A stretch of 62,910 bases of DNA from Candidatus Gastranaerophilales bacterium (GTDB lineage Bacteria; Cyanobacteriota; Vampirovibrionia; Gastranaerophilales; Gastranaerophilaceae). Of the stretch, positions 1-8,987 are shown one piece after another. The translations under genes were made by a program, and so were the position numbers. Position 1 is the first letter of the stretch, and every line of letters starts with the position of its first letter. The notes below the pieces were generated by a model that saw nothing but the letters and a program-made list of their open reading frames with translations, ran no database searches and was not told the DNA's origin. The stretch is taken from assembly GCA_944322545.1 (NCBI GenBank), contig CALUPF010000020.1, positions 1 to 62,910 of the forward strand, read 5' to 3'.

Positions 1-312
1 TTAATAGACCTGCCAATATTAACTTCAAGACAGTATTTAGTTAAAAACTTAATTTCCGGTTGGTTAGGTTATGATTTTGATAAACTAAATGTAGTTGGAA
101 CTTATAATCTTCTTTTTAATGCTTCAATAATGGTTGAAGAAGGATTTGGGTATGCTTTGTGTATTGATAAGTTGATTAATTTATCAGGCGATAGTAATTT
201 GTGTTTTAAGCCGTTAAGACCTAAGCTTGAAGTTGGTGTTTTAATAGCTTGGAAGAAAAACCAGGTTCTTTCAAAGTGTGCAAAATTGTTTCTTGAATAT
301 TTAAAAAACTAA
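1..312 (+). CDS. LysR-family transcriptional regulator, C-terminal part (cut by window start)
   Basis: The open frame runs from base 1 without a start and encodes the last 103 residues of a protein. It resembles the end of the LysR effector-binding domain: a strand with the 'lmVeeGfGyAl' pattern near residues 43-52, then a 'frPL.P.l' segment, a 'Wkk.q.ls' segment and a final helix. The DNA-binding helix-turn-helix lies outside the window, so neither effector nor targets can be named. It is followed by a hairpin region and the GNAT gene on the same strand. Family assignment rests on this pattern only. Confidence 0.7.
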   Translation, partial: LIDLPILTSRQYLVKNLISGWLGYDFDKLNVVGTYNLLFNASIMVEEGFGYALCIDKLINLSGDSNLCFKPLRPKLEVGVLIAWKKNQVLSKCAKLFLEYLKN

Positions 313-325
313 ATAGCAAAAAAAT

Positions 326-358
326 CTTTCTTTAGATTTTCTAAACTAGTAAAGAAAG
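326..358 (+). promoter_or_regulatory. AU-rich hairpins overlapping the next gene's ribosome-binding site
   Basis: CTTTCTTTA (326-334) is the exact reverse complement of TAAAGAAAG (350-358). The 3' arm runs into the Shine-Dalgarno AAGGAG at 356-361 of the TTG-started gene at 373. A second, mutually exclusive stem, TTTAGA-TTT-TCTAAA, occupies 331-345. The two stems cannot form together, so the arrangement could be a translational switch or simply AU-rich chance. The inverted repeats are seen; the function is inferred. Confidence 0.4.
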
Positions 359-372
359 GAGAGTTTTTAGTT

Positions 373-1098
373 TTGTTATTATCATGTAAAAACAGTTTCT
401 CAGTTAGTTTTGGTTCCAAAAATAATCCTGTTGAAAATTTTCAAATAAAAACTAACAAAGGTACTTTGTATGTAAAAGAATTTACTAAAAAAAATGCTGA
501 TAACGATGAGAGTTTGTATGAATTAGCAAAGTTTTTTACAGACAGCTTTATATATAATACGAAAGATCCTTCTTTAACAAAATATATAGATCCTTTAAAT
601 TTTCAAAAATATTTGGATTTGCTTAAGCGCATTACCAAATATTATAAACAAATGTTTGATGAGGATGATGGTAATTTAACAATATTGGAAGCCAGAAATT
701 CAATAGGTGAGCTTTGTGGTGCTGTTGTTACCCAAACATTTAAGGATTATTCAGGACTAGCCGATTCAAAAACTTGTTATGTAGATTCTGTTGCTGTTAA
801 AGATTCATATCGAAGACAACATGTTGGTCAAATCTTAATGGATAAAGCAATTAATTGCTCCAAAGGTGTTTATACTGACATATTTTTAGCTTCAGATAAT
901 ATGGCAGTTCCTTTTCAGTTGAAAAACGGTTATAGAATAATGAATTATGAAAATAAGGAAGAGAAATTTGTTATTGATAAAATAAACCGTTTTCGTGGAG
1001 ATTATCCAGAATATATTACATTTATGGATAAAAAAATTGATGGATGTGAGAATACTGAACCATGGTACAAAAGGATTTATCAGAAATTAAAAAAATAA
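373..1098 (+). CDS. GNAT-family N-acetyltransferase with N-terminal SFG leader
   Basis: This 241-residue protein carries a GNAT core. The acetyl-CoA loop RRQHVG sits at residues 147-152, preceded by the 'yvdsvaVkdsyR' strand. The acceptor substrate cannot be deduced. The start is a TTG placed 9-10 bases after AAAGGAGAG; there is no in-frame ATG nearby. Residues 1-30 are a leader containing V-S-F-G (11-14), a motif shared with many unrelated proteins in this window. A C-terminal Lys-rich tail follows the core. It converges on the autotransporter gene with a two-base gap. Soluble protein; no signal peptide of the classical kind. Confidence 0.75.
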   Translation: MLLSCKNSFSVSFGSKNNPVENFQIKTNKGTLYVKEFTKKNADNDESLYELAKFFTDSFIYNTKDPSLTKYIDPLNFQKYLDLLKRITKYYKQMFDEDDGNLTILEARNSIGELCGAVVTQTFKDYSGLADSKTCYVDSVAVKDSYRRQHVGQILMDKAINCSKGVYTDIFLASDNMAVPFQLKNGYRIMNYENKEEKFVIDKINRFRGDYPEYITFMDKKIDGCENTEPWYKRIYQKLKK

Positions 1099-1100
1099 AT

Positions 1101-3722
1101 TTATATACTCATCCTAAGTCCAAATTGCAAACATACACCGTTTCTTCCTCCATTTCTTAAAAGAGTTTCAAAAAATCCTGTAACTCTATCTCCAAATCTT
1201 TTTTGAACACCTGCTCCATATTGTACGAAAGGTTTTATTGAAAGGTTTGGAAGATATATGTCATCAGCTTTAAATTTTGTGCTGTCAATTACATTCCAGA
1301 CCATTGAAACTGCAATATAAGGTTGCATATACTCTTTAAAATTTCCAATAAGTTTTATTTTGGGTTCGATTTGAATTGCGTTGAGAGGTTTAGTGTTTAC
1401 CTGTACATTTGAAGATGTTTTGTAATTGAATGTGTTAATGAAAGAATAAGAGGTTGTTATACTAGGTTGAATTATAAATCTTTTTTTTAGTGTTTCTATG
1501 TTATATCCACTCATTTGCGCAATTCCTGTATTTAGCATTGCGAAGTTTTCTGTGCCAAATTTTGTAGTTGATTCTGACGAATTTGCTCCTACATTTATTG
1601 TCCAAGCTGTGAAAAAATTACCTTTGTAAAATACAGCATCAACACCCAGCAGTCCTCCATTGTTGTTAATATTGTTACCTTGAAATGCTTGATTTGAACC
1701 ATTATAAGATGCATATAATCCATAAATGGAATACCAGTTTTTATTTAGCTCTTTCAATCCACTTTCTACACCAACGATGCTTCCATATGCTACATTTGAA
1801 ACTCTAGGACCATTTTTTAATCCAACAGATTCGAATGTTGCATATGGTTTAAACCATATACCGTTTCTTTGTTCAGGAAAAAGCAAAGGTGAATATGCAA
1901 AATTTGGGTTTGAAGCTGCAATTTTGTTAATTTGTGAAAATTTACTTTTTATATAAGGTGGTGTAATCATTACCATATCAAGGTTTGAAAAAATGTTATG
2001 ATATGTATCTATTTGCGTTAGATATCCAGCTAGTTGTGTTGCTATTTCAGAAGATAAAATTGCTGAACTAAACCCTTGTTTTGTTAATTCAAAATTTCCA
2101 TCAGAGTTATTGTATGCTATTTTATAGTCATAAATTGGTGTTTCAATACTAGAAGGTGTGTATTCTACATAGTTTTTTAGTACATTATCCGCAAAAGGTA
2201 TTGATATGTATTGTGATTTTGGTGTTCCTGATATATTTAATCCTGCTACAAATAAAGATCCATTTCCTGATATTGAATTTGCATTTATTTTATCCATTGT
2301 ATCTGTATTTAGATTCATATCAGCGTAGATATTAGCTTTGCCTGAAAGTGATAAATTTCCAAAATTAATATCATTATTTTCATTATTTATCATATTAAAG
2401 TTGATATTGTTGCCTAAATTTGTATTTGTTGCTTCAAAATAGCTGCTATTAGGAAGAAGGTTTAATGTTCCAGCATTAAAGTTAAATGTCCCTGTGAAAT
2501 TATTGTTATTGCCTCCAAGATTTAATATTCCGTTATCAGATTTATTTATTACGCCTGTTCCTTTTATACCACTTTTAATTTGGTTTGTTCCTGAGCCTAT
2601 GAAATTTATAGTTCCTGTTGCTGTATTACAGATGTCATTTAGATCATTACTTTTATCATAATTTTTTTGTAAATTCACATTGTCTAATGTAAGAATTCCT
2701 GCATTATAAATTGCGCCACCTTCTCCATCAATTAGTGAGTTTGATATTTTGTTGTTTTGTATAGTTGAATTAGCTATGGATAAATTTCCATCTGTGTTAT
2801 TGTAAATTGCTCCTCCATATCCGTAGCTGCTTGAATCTATGTAGTTTCCATCAAAAGTTGAATTTGTAATGTTTAAGTTTTTATTGTTCATAATTGCACC
2901 ACCAAAGGATGCTGAATTTTGCACACCTTTTGCATAATTATTTTTAAATATTGCATTATTAATTGTCATATCTCCTAGGTTATCTATTGCTCCACCTGAT
3001 ATAAAAGGAGATGTTCTTTCTTGTTCAATTGCTTCAACATAATTTTGTTCAAATGATGAATTTTCTATGTTGATTATCCCTGTATTGTAAATAGCACCAC
3101 CTCTTGCAATTGAATCAGAGTCAGAATAGTTATTATTAAATGTTGTGTTTTTTATGGTCATTTGAGCAGTGCCATTATCATTGTATCCGTTTGCTAATGC
3201 TCCACCAAAAGCACCTGCTCCATAGGTGTAGTTATTTTCAAAGCTTGAATTTTGTATTGTCATATTCCCACCATTCAGGTTATAGATAGCACCTGCGACG
3301 CCGAAATTGATGTTTCCAGAATTAACAAAATTTCCATTAAAGTCGCTACTTTTTATATTAGTATTTCCGCCATGGTTAAATATTGCCCCTGCAAAATTTG
3401 AGCCTTGGTCTAATTGACCCATGCAGTTTTTGATAGAGACTTCCGAAAAATCATTGTCCTTGCTTAATATAAAACCACCATATGTTCCATTGCCATCAAT
3501 TGTGTGATAGTTGCCATCAAAATTTATGTTGTAATTGAAAAAGTGGTTGCCAATTGTCTCGTTTGAGCTAAGATTGTTCGTTATATTATATGTATCACCG
3601 TTTTGCAAGCTTGAATTTATTAATGCATAAAAAGTATTTATATCGATAGTATTAGCGATACCCTTTGAAACGTTAAATATGAAGATTAATAAAAATAATA
3701 TTATTTTTTTTAATTTTTTCAT
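1101..3722 (-). CDS. Autotransporter adhesin (type Va) with Pmp-like GGAI repeats
   Basis: The 873-residue protein has a Sec signal peptide (residues 1-23: Lys-rich start, Ile/Leu/Phe core, cleavage near GIA). A passenger to about residue 600 contains many 'GGAIyN.g....I.nssF..Ny' units typical of polymorphic-outer-membrane-protein beta-helices. The last ~260 residues form an autotransporter barrel that begins near 'WFKPYATF' (about residue 620) and ends in an aromatic/hydrophobic C-terminus. The protein is expected to be surface exposed in the outer membrane. No strong Shine-Dalgarno precedes the ATG; the start region lies inside a 19-base direct repeat. No protease or catalytic motif was seen, so adhesion is inferred from architecture. 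Confidence 0.85.
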   Translation of the reverse strand: MKKLKKIILFLLIFIFNVSKGIANTIDINTFYALINSSLQNGDTYNITNNLSSNETIGNHFFNYNINFDGNYHTIDGNGTYGGFILSKDNDFSEVSIKNCMGQLDQGSNFAGAIFNHGGNTNIKSSDFNGNFVNSGNINFGVAGAIYNLNGGNMTIQNSSFENNYTYGAGAFGGALANGYNDNGTAQMTIKNTTFNNNYSDSDSIARGGAIYNTGIINIENSSFEQNYVEAIEQERTSPFISGGAIDNLGDMTINNAIFKNNYAKGVQNSASFGGAIMNNKNLNITNSTFDGNYIDSSSYGYGGAIYNNTDGNLSIANSTIQNNKISNSLIDGEGGAIYNAGILTLDNVNLQKNYDKSNDLNDICNTATGTINFIGSGTNQIKSGIKGTGVINKSDNGILNLGGNNNNFTGTFNFNAGTLNLLPNSSYFEATNTNLGNNINFNMINNENNDINFGNLSLSGKANIYADMNLNTDTMDKINANSISGNGSLFVAGLNISGTPKSQYISIPFADNVLKNYVEYTPSSIETPIYDYKIAYNNSDGNFELTKQGFSSAILSSEIATQLAGYLTQIDTYHNIFSNLDMVMITPPYIKSKFSQINKIAASNPNFAYSPLLFPEQRNGIWFKPYATFESVGLKNGPRVSNVAYGSIVGVESGLKELNKNWYSIYGLYASYNGSNQAFQGNNINNNGGLLGVDAVFYKGNFFTAWTINVGANSSESTTKFGTENFAMLNTGIAQMSGYNIETLKKRFIIQPSITTSYSFINTFNYKTSSNVQVNTKPLNAIQIEPKIKLIGNFKEYMQPYIAVSMVWNVIDSTKFKADDIYLPNLSIKPFVQYGAGVQKRFGDRVTGFFETLLRNGGRNGVCLQFGLRMSI

Positions 3723-3741
3723 AAAATAATATTATTTTTTT
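3692..3741. repeat. 19-bp direct repeat spanning the autotransporter start codon
   Basis: The sequence AAAATAATATTATTTTTTT occurs at 3692-3710 (inside the signal-peptide codons) and again at 3723-3741 (upstream of the start), 31 bases apart. Each copy contains the palindrome AATAATATTATT. It may reflect slippage or a duplicated regulatory site. Confidence 0.6.
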
Positions 3742-3791
3742 ATATTGAAAATATTTATTAGCTTTTTGTCTATAAAAAATGATAAAAAGAA

Positions 3792-4730
3792 TTAATTCTT
3801 AAATAAATCATAAAAGTGATAGAATTGCTGCGGTGCAATTTTTACCATTTTTTCTAAAAATATTTTGTATTCTTCTATTAAAAACTCTAATAATTTCGTT
3901 TTGTTTAGTTTTTCTTTGGGTTCAAATTTTTCTAAATAAATATCATAACAATCATTTTTAGATTTTATTGCAGAAATAAAATAGATAGAGGACTCCATCA
4001 TTTGAGCAAATTTGAATGTTCCTAGTGGTAGTTCAATTTTTTTATTTAAAAACTCTATTTCTATGGAGCTGTTATTCGATGCTGCTGAGGTTCTATCTCC
4101 TGCCATTATTACAATTTCTCCATTATCCAGTTTGTCTTTTATTTCTATTGCTGTATTCAGACTAATGTTTTCAACTGGATAAGTTGATATTTCTGTTTTG
4201 ACTTGTATTTTTTTTAAAAAGCTATTAAATATCTTACATTGATTTTCACTTAAAAATATATTTACATGAGGATTTTCAATGTTTCTTGGCTTTTGAACAA
4301 AGTTTCTGAGTATTTCTACATTTCCAATATGATTACAAATAAAAAAGATTCCTTTTTTATTTGTAATATCTTTGTCCATTTGATCTCTTGCTGATATTGT
4401 TTTATATATTAGCTTTTTTTCATCGAATTGATTCGCAAAAACTTCCATTTTATCTACAAGCGAAAGAGCGTAATTCAAAACTAGTTTGTATTGGTTGTAA
4501 ATATTGGGTTTTGAATTGTTGTTTTTTGTATATTCATATATTATAGAAAGATTCTTTTTCGTATATTTTCTAATTTGTTTAGAAGAACAAAATGCAAAAA
4601 ATGATATAAAAATTGTCAAAAACTGAACAGTTCTTTTTCCACAAAATCTATATAGATACCACAAAGTCATAAGCCGTTTTTCACCAGCAGCTTGTTCTTT
4701 TATTTGATACCATTTCATTTTTTTATACAC
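3792..4730 (-). CDS. LpxL/HtrB-like acyltransferase of the aryl-polyene cluster
   Basis: The 312-residue protein resembles lipid A lauroyl-type acyltransferases. A hydrophobic N-terminal segment (about residues 30-50) is followed by the catalytic H-x4-E motif NHIGNVE near residue 130 and a conserved 'maGDRTs' segment near residue 215. In aryl-polyene clusters an acyltransferase of this type is often fused to a glycosyltransferase (ApeJ); here only the acyltransferase half is present. It would attach an acyl chain, possibly the polyene, to a lipid anchor at the inner membrane. It is the last gene of the leftward operon and its start overlaps the methyltransferase gene by 16 bases. Confidence 0.75.
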   Translation of the reverse strand: MYKKMKWYQIKEQAAGEKRLMTLWYLYRFCGKRTVQFLTIFISFFAFCSSKQIRKYTKKNLSIIYEYTKNNNSKPNIYNQYKLVLNYALSLVDKMEVFANQFDEKKLIYKTISARDQMDKDITNKKGIFFICNHIGNVEILRNFVQKPRNIENPHVNIFLSENQCKIFNSFLKKIQVKTEISTYPVENISLNTAIEIKDKLDNGEIVIMAGDRTSAASNNSSIEIEFLNKKIELPLGTFKFAQMMESSIYFISAIKSKNDCYDIYLEKFEPKEKLNKTKLLEFLIEEYKIFLEKMVKIAPQQFYHFYDLFKN

Positions 4731-5797
4731 TCCAATAGCGTATAATCATGTTTGCTTATGTCTTGATATATTTTTGAGATTTTAAAATCTGAACTTTCAA
4801 TTATTTCTTTCAAGTCTGATTCGTTATACATTTTACTTTTGCCATTTGCCATACAAGTAAAATAAAGTGAAATATGTGATAGTGCATAAGATGCACCAGA
4901 GAATTGTTGTTTATCAATAAATGGTTCTAGAATAAATATTCTTATATCTTTGTTACTTTTTTGAGAGATCTTTTTAAGAATATTTTGAATTTGTTCTTTT
5001 GAAAAACAATCTAAAAATTGACTCATAAAAACAGCTCCGCTCAAATCAGGTAGAGTGTTTTCTTTTTCTAGTACATTTGTGCTCCAAAATTTGCATCTTG
5101 GGTTATCAAAATTCTTTTTTGCAACTTCAATATTTTCAGGTAAATCAATCATCGTAATTTCACAGTTTTTATCGTATTCTAGACAAGCTTTTTCAAACTT
5201 TCCTGTGTTACCACCGATATCAAATATTTTTTCGGTTTTTTGGTTAAAAATAATGTTTAACACTTCTGAAAAACAGTCATCAGAATAATAATGATCAAAT
5301 TCGTACCAGCTTTTTTTCATCTTTTCTGGTAGTTCTGGTAATTTTGAGTATATTGTTTGAGAATCGAAATAATATTTTTGAAGACCGGCTGGTCGACTTT
5401 CTTTGAATGATGTTAGCATTTCATTAGCACCTAAGTAGCATACATCTTTCATAAAATTGAAATTTACTTTAGTCATCTCATCATATAAAAATGTTTCTGC
5501 TAATGGCGTTATAAGAAATTTATTTTCACAATTTTTTTCAATGAGACCAATGTATAGTGAAGCATCAAATAAAGCTTCAATACAATATTCTGATACGTTG
5601 CATTTTTCCATTATTTCTTGTTTTGTAAGAGGTTGTTTTGATAGTTGTTCTAATATGCCCAAATCTAAAAGGCAAGCGACTGTTTGAAATGTGAATGGAG
5701 CAAATGCAATTTTTTGTGCTTCAGTCAATGCATCAACTCTTGATGTTTTGTTTTTGTTTTTTCTTCTATATCTCGGTTTTGTTATATTTTCTTCCAT
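4715..5797 (-). CDS. apeB: SAM-dependent O-methyltransferase (aryl-polyene ApeB-like)
   Basis: The 360-residue protein has an N-terminal winged-helix/dimerisation region (about 30-100, 'qtVacLldlGIleqLskqpltkqEI') and a C-terminal methyltransferase fold. The SAM-binding glycine loop is FDIGGNTGKF near residue 190, followed by an acidic 'IDLPE' strand and a 'fILEPf' strand. It is similar in layout to plant-type O-methyltransferases and to the methyltransferase of aryl-polyene clusters, which modifies the aryl head group. The symbol is by position and family, not by a direct match. It has a Lys/Arg-rich N-terminus and lies 32 bases downstream of the exporter gene. Confidence 0.8.
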   Translation of the reverse strand: MEENITKPRYRRKNKNKTSRVDALTEAQKIAFAPFTFQTVACLLDLGILEQLSKQPLTKQEIMEKCNVSEYCIEALFDASLYIGLIEKNCENKFLITPLAETFLYDEMTKVNFNFMKDVCYLGANEMLTSFKESRPAGLQKYYFDSQTIYSKLPELPEKMKKSWYEFDHYYSDDCFSEVLNIIFNQKTEKIFDIGGNTGKFEKACLEYDKNCEITMIDLPENIEVAKKNFDNPRCKFWSTNVLEKENTLPDLSGAVFMSQFLDCFSKEQIQNILKKISQKSNKDIRIFILEPFIDKQQFSGASYALSHISLYFTCMANGKSKMYNESDLKEIIESSDFKISKIYQDISKHDYTLLECIKK

Positions 5798-5829
5798 TTT
5801 TAACTTCCAATTATTCTATTTGAACTTTA

Positions 5830-8019
5830 TTATATTTCTTTTTGTTTTATTAGTAAAAGACTTAAAATATATGAATTGATAAGACCAAGACCCAAAATTA
5901 GACCTAACGAGCTTATGAGTTTAAAACTTGTGCAAGCAAGTAGTAAAAATGAAAATACAGTGGTTGCACAAGAAATTAATACTGCTGAATTTGTTTGTAT
6001 AGAGTTTTGGTTAGAGCTAAATCTAAATATTGAATAATCCAGACTAAAACCGATTATCAAAAACAATGCAAGTATGTGAAATAAATTGATATCTACATGA
6101 AAAATACTTAATATACCTATTGTGAATAAGCCACCAATGATAGAAGGTGCTGTGATTTTAAACGCATTAATCGGATTATACAAACAAGAAAGAATAATGT
6201 ATAAAACCAATATTGCTGGTAAAAATAATTTTATACAGTTTTCTCTACAAGTTTTAACTTTAGATGAGATTTCTTTTTTTAATTCTATGTATCTTATTCC
6301 ATCAATTTGAGATATTTTGTTAAACCATTCATTGTCCATTTCTTTTACGAAAATTATTGATTGATTATCAGAAATTATAAAATTTTCTTTTATTTCATCA
6401 GGAATTCTTTTTTCTGTCAAAAATCCTGGACGAGGTTTTGAGTTAATTATTTTATTTCTTTTTGATTCAGGTAAAAATGTTGCATAGTTGTTAAGTTCTT
6501 TTGTATATAAATAGTGTTTTAATCTTTGATTTTTAAGCTGCATTTTTTTAGAAGGTAAAAATCTGCTTAATGATATGTATTTATCTTCTGGTATATTTTT
6601 TGTGATTTTTTCTTCTTTTTCAAGGATTTTTTGCATATCTGAATCTGTTATTATGATAAATCCTGTTGTTGACGTGTTGTTAGATACTTGAGAATACAAT
6701 TTTTCTGATTCAATTAGATTTTTAGGCGGTTTATACATATCTTTTATGTCGTCATTGAATTTTATTGTTGAAAGACCTATTATCATTGTTAAAGCGCATA
6801 TTAAAGCAAAAGTTATTTTGACTTTTTTATTGATTTGGCTAGAAAAAATCAGTTCAATAAACGAACTGTTTGTTTCATCGACAGATAAGTTTTTGCAGAT
6901 TATGGGATAGAACAATACAACAAATGAATATACGCTAAAAAGTCCTGTTGCAGTGAAAATTGCAATTTGTTTTAACAATTCGATTTGTGAAAATAAAAGC
7001 ATTAAAAATGCACAAACAGTAGTAATCATACTAACAGAAAGGCTTTTTATTATGCTTTTTATATCTTTGTTATGTGCAAAATAGTGTAGCGAGTAATCAA
7101 CACAAATGCCAATTAATGTTGTTGAAAATACAAATGTAAGTATATGTATTGAGTCGAAAAACAATGAGGTTACAAAATATCCATATAACATTCCTAATGT
7201 CAGGCTTATAAAAATAGGTATAAGAATTTTAAGTGTTTTAAAATATAATTTGCAAAGGATTGTTATAAATAGTAAAGATAAAACACAAATGACATTTATT
7301 TCTGTCATTGATTTAGAGCTTGCATAATATGTGTGAATAGGGGAGCCTGCTAAGTGTATTTTTACTCCCTGATTTTTTTGTTCTAAATCTTTTGATAGTT
7401 CTACTATTTTTTTTATTTCTGTGTTTAATAAAGATGGTGATAATGCAATATTGTTTTTTAAATTCAAGTTTATGATTTCATAAAATATTCCGTTGTGTTC
7501 AACAGGAATTTGTGTTTGCGATGATGGAAGGTGTTCAATATAGTTATTGAATAGTAAAAAAGGATCTTCTTCTAATGGAATAATATTTATACTTAATGGG
7601 TTATAAAGCCTTTCTATGCTTTCTAATTTAACTTCTTCTGTGTTGTCTTGTTCAATTTTCTCCCTAGTTGATGGGGATAACAGGTTTGCATTGAAATATT
7701 TATATGTGTTTATAAATTCTTCAAGTTGGTCAGAGCTAGAAAAATCTTTTTTAAAAGCATCTTTATCTGTTTTTGCTAGAAATTCTGTTTTTACTTTTGC
7801 TATTTTTTGCAGATCTTCTGATTCTATAATTACATTTAGTCTGCCTGAATATTTTTGACTTAAATCAATTAATATTTCATCGTTTTGATAATCTGAAATT
7901 ATAGCTTTTAAAATATTTGTTTGTGTCTTTTTAGGATTTATTAGTGTAATTGTTAAAAGCAAAACAAAAACTATAAAAAAGGCTGTTCTCAATATATTTA
8001 AAATCAGATTTTTTTTCAT
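5830..8019 (-). CDS. apeM: MMPL/RND-type exporter of the aryl-polyene cluster
   Basis: At 729 residues this is an integral inner-membrane protein with the duplicated RND plan. One N-terminal membrane helix (8-27) precedes a periplasmic domain of ~200 residues and a block of five helices (about 235-380). A short linker, another single helix, a second periplasmic domain (about 425-600) and a final five-helix block follow. It corresponds to the predicted exporter of aryl-polyene clusters and probably moves the lipid-linked product towards the outer membrane with the LolA-like protein encoded immediately upstream in the operon (three bases apart). Transport direction and cargo are inferred from family and context. 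Confidence 0.85.
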   Translation of the reverse strand: MKKNLILNILRTAFFIVFVLLLTITLINPKKTQTNILKAIISDYQNDEILIDLSQKYSGRLNVIIESEDLQKIAKVKTEFLAKTDKDAFKKDFSSSDQLEEFINTYKYFNANLLSPSTREKIEQDNTEEVKLESIERLYNPLSINIIPLEEDPFLLFNNYIEHLPSSQTQIPVEHNGIFYEIINLNLKNNIALSPSLLNTEIKKIVELSKDLEQKNQGVKIHLAGSPIHTYYASSKSMTEINVICVLSLLFITILCKLYFKTLKILIPIFISLTLGMLYGYFVTSLFFDSIHILTFVFSTTLIGICVDYSLHYFAHNKDIKSIIKSLSVSMITTVCAFLMLLFSQIELLKQIAIFTATGLFSVYSFVVLFYPIICKNLSVDETNSSFIELIFSSQINKKVKITFALICALTMIIGLSTIKFNDDIKDMYKPPKNLIESEKLYSQVSNNTSTTGFIIITDSDMQKILEKEEKITKNIPEDKYISLSRFLPSKKMQLKNQRLKHYLYTKELNNYATFLPESKRNKIINSKPRPGFLTEKRIPDEIKENFIISDNQSIIFVKEMDNEWFNKISQIDGIRYIELKKEISSKVKTCRENCIKLFLPAILVLYIILSCLYNPINAFKITAPSIIGGLFTIGILSIFHVDINLFHILALFLIIGFSLDYSIFRFSSNQNSIQTNSAVLISCATTVFSFLLLACTSFKLISSLGLILGLGLINSYILSLLLIKQKEI

Positions 8020-8022
8020 AAT

Positions 8023-8568
8023 TTACCTGCAATTACTAAATGAGATTGTTGTTTTAGAAATTTTTGTATTTATTTCCATTTTTTTTATTGTTCCAATATT
8101 ATTTTGGGTTTCTCCTGCTATTAAAATTGATATTAGTTCTCCAGCACCTTGCTTTATATTTTTAGGTGTCAAAGCTAGTATCCAAAGTTTGTCAGTTGGC
8201 TTTTGGTAATAAAGATTAAAGTTTTTATCAAGATAAGTGTAATTATTACTAGTGATTGCTTTTATTATTCCATTAATGTTTTTGTTATGTGTTGCTGTAT
8301 ATTGTGTTGTAGATTGAACAGGATATGTCGTTTCAAATATAACGCCTTCGTCTTTAATAAATTCAAAATTGCCTTTAGAGTTCAAATTGATTTTTGATGT
8401 TTTCATATATTTATTTTGTGTAAATGTACATTTTGTACTTCTAAAATCAGGCATTTTTGATACAACAGAAGTCGCTGTAATTGGATTTTTGTAAGTTTCT
8501 TGTGCAATTACAAAGTGTGATATTGATATAAATATAAAAATTGTGAGATAAATACAAATTTTTTTCAT
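8023..8568 (-). CDS. apeL: LolA-like periplasmic lipid carrier
   Basis: The 181-residue protein has a signal peptide (1-22, cleaved near VIAQE) and a LolA-like sequence pattern. This includes 'kCtFtQ.kymk' near residue 40, a 'sKGnFeFi.deGviFet.yP' segment and a 'Lf..l.iag' region. Members of this group in aryl-polyene clusters are thought to carry the polyene lipid across the periplasm, as LolA carries lipoproteins. It overlaps the thioesterase gene by four bases, showing translational coupling. The C-terminus ends in Cys-Arg rather than a long tail. Confidence 0.8.
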   Translation of the reverse strand: MKKICIYLTIFIFISISHFVIAQETYKNPITATSVVSKMPDFRSTKCTFTQNKYMKTSKINLNSKGNFEFIKDEGVIFETTYPVQSTTQYTATHNKNINGIIKAITSNNYTYLDKNFNLYYQKPTDKLWILALTPKNIKQGAGELISILIAGETQNNIGTIKKMEINTKISKTTISFSNCR

Positions 8569-8981
8569 ACTTGAAAATCCTCTATTTTCTTTAAGAATTT
8601 TTCTGGCGCTTTATAAATAGATTGTTTTTTTTCAATATCTACACAAATTTGCATACTTTTTGCCTTAAATAGCTTATCTCCAGTTGTTTTATCTTTTATA
8701 ACATATTTTATTATCAATGCAGGTTCAAGACTCTCTAGTGTTGTTTCAACAATAAGTTTTTGTTTGAATTGTGCAGATTTGATAAATTTTAGCTCCATTG
8801 TGGCAATTGGATATGCTATTTTTTCTTGTCTCATATCTTCATAGCTGTATCCTATTTTTTCTAGCAAATCGCATCTCGCTTTTTCAAGATATTTTATGTA
8901 GTTTCCATGCCAAACTACATTCATTGGGTCTAGATCGTAGAATTCTACTTCTATTTCGCTTTTAGTTGTAATTTTTTTCAT
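8565..8981 (-). CDS. apeK: Hot-dog thioesterase (4HBT/YbgC type) of the aryl-polyene cluster
   Basis: The 138-residue length and the motif 'efYDLDPMNVVWHGNYIKYLE' (about residues 14-34) are typical of 4-hydroxybenzoyl-CoA thioesterase/YbgC enzymes, with the catalytic Asp in the DLDPMNVV segment. It would hydrolyse acyl thioesters, releasing product or editing wrongly loaded carrier protein. It is encoded between the ligase-dehydratase fusion (six bases upstream) and the LolA-like gene (four-base overlap). Cytoplasmic. Confidence 0.85.
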   Translation of the reverse strand: MKKITTKSEIEVEFYDLDPMNVVWHGNYIKYLEKARCDLLEKIGYSYEDMRQEKIAYPIATMELKFIKSAQFKQKLIVETTLESLEPALIIKYVIKDKTTGDKLFKAKSMQICVDIEKKQSIYKAPEKFLKKIEDFQV

Positions 8982-8987
8982 AATTGT

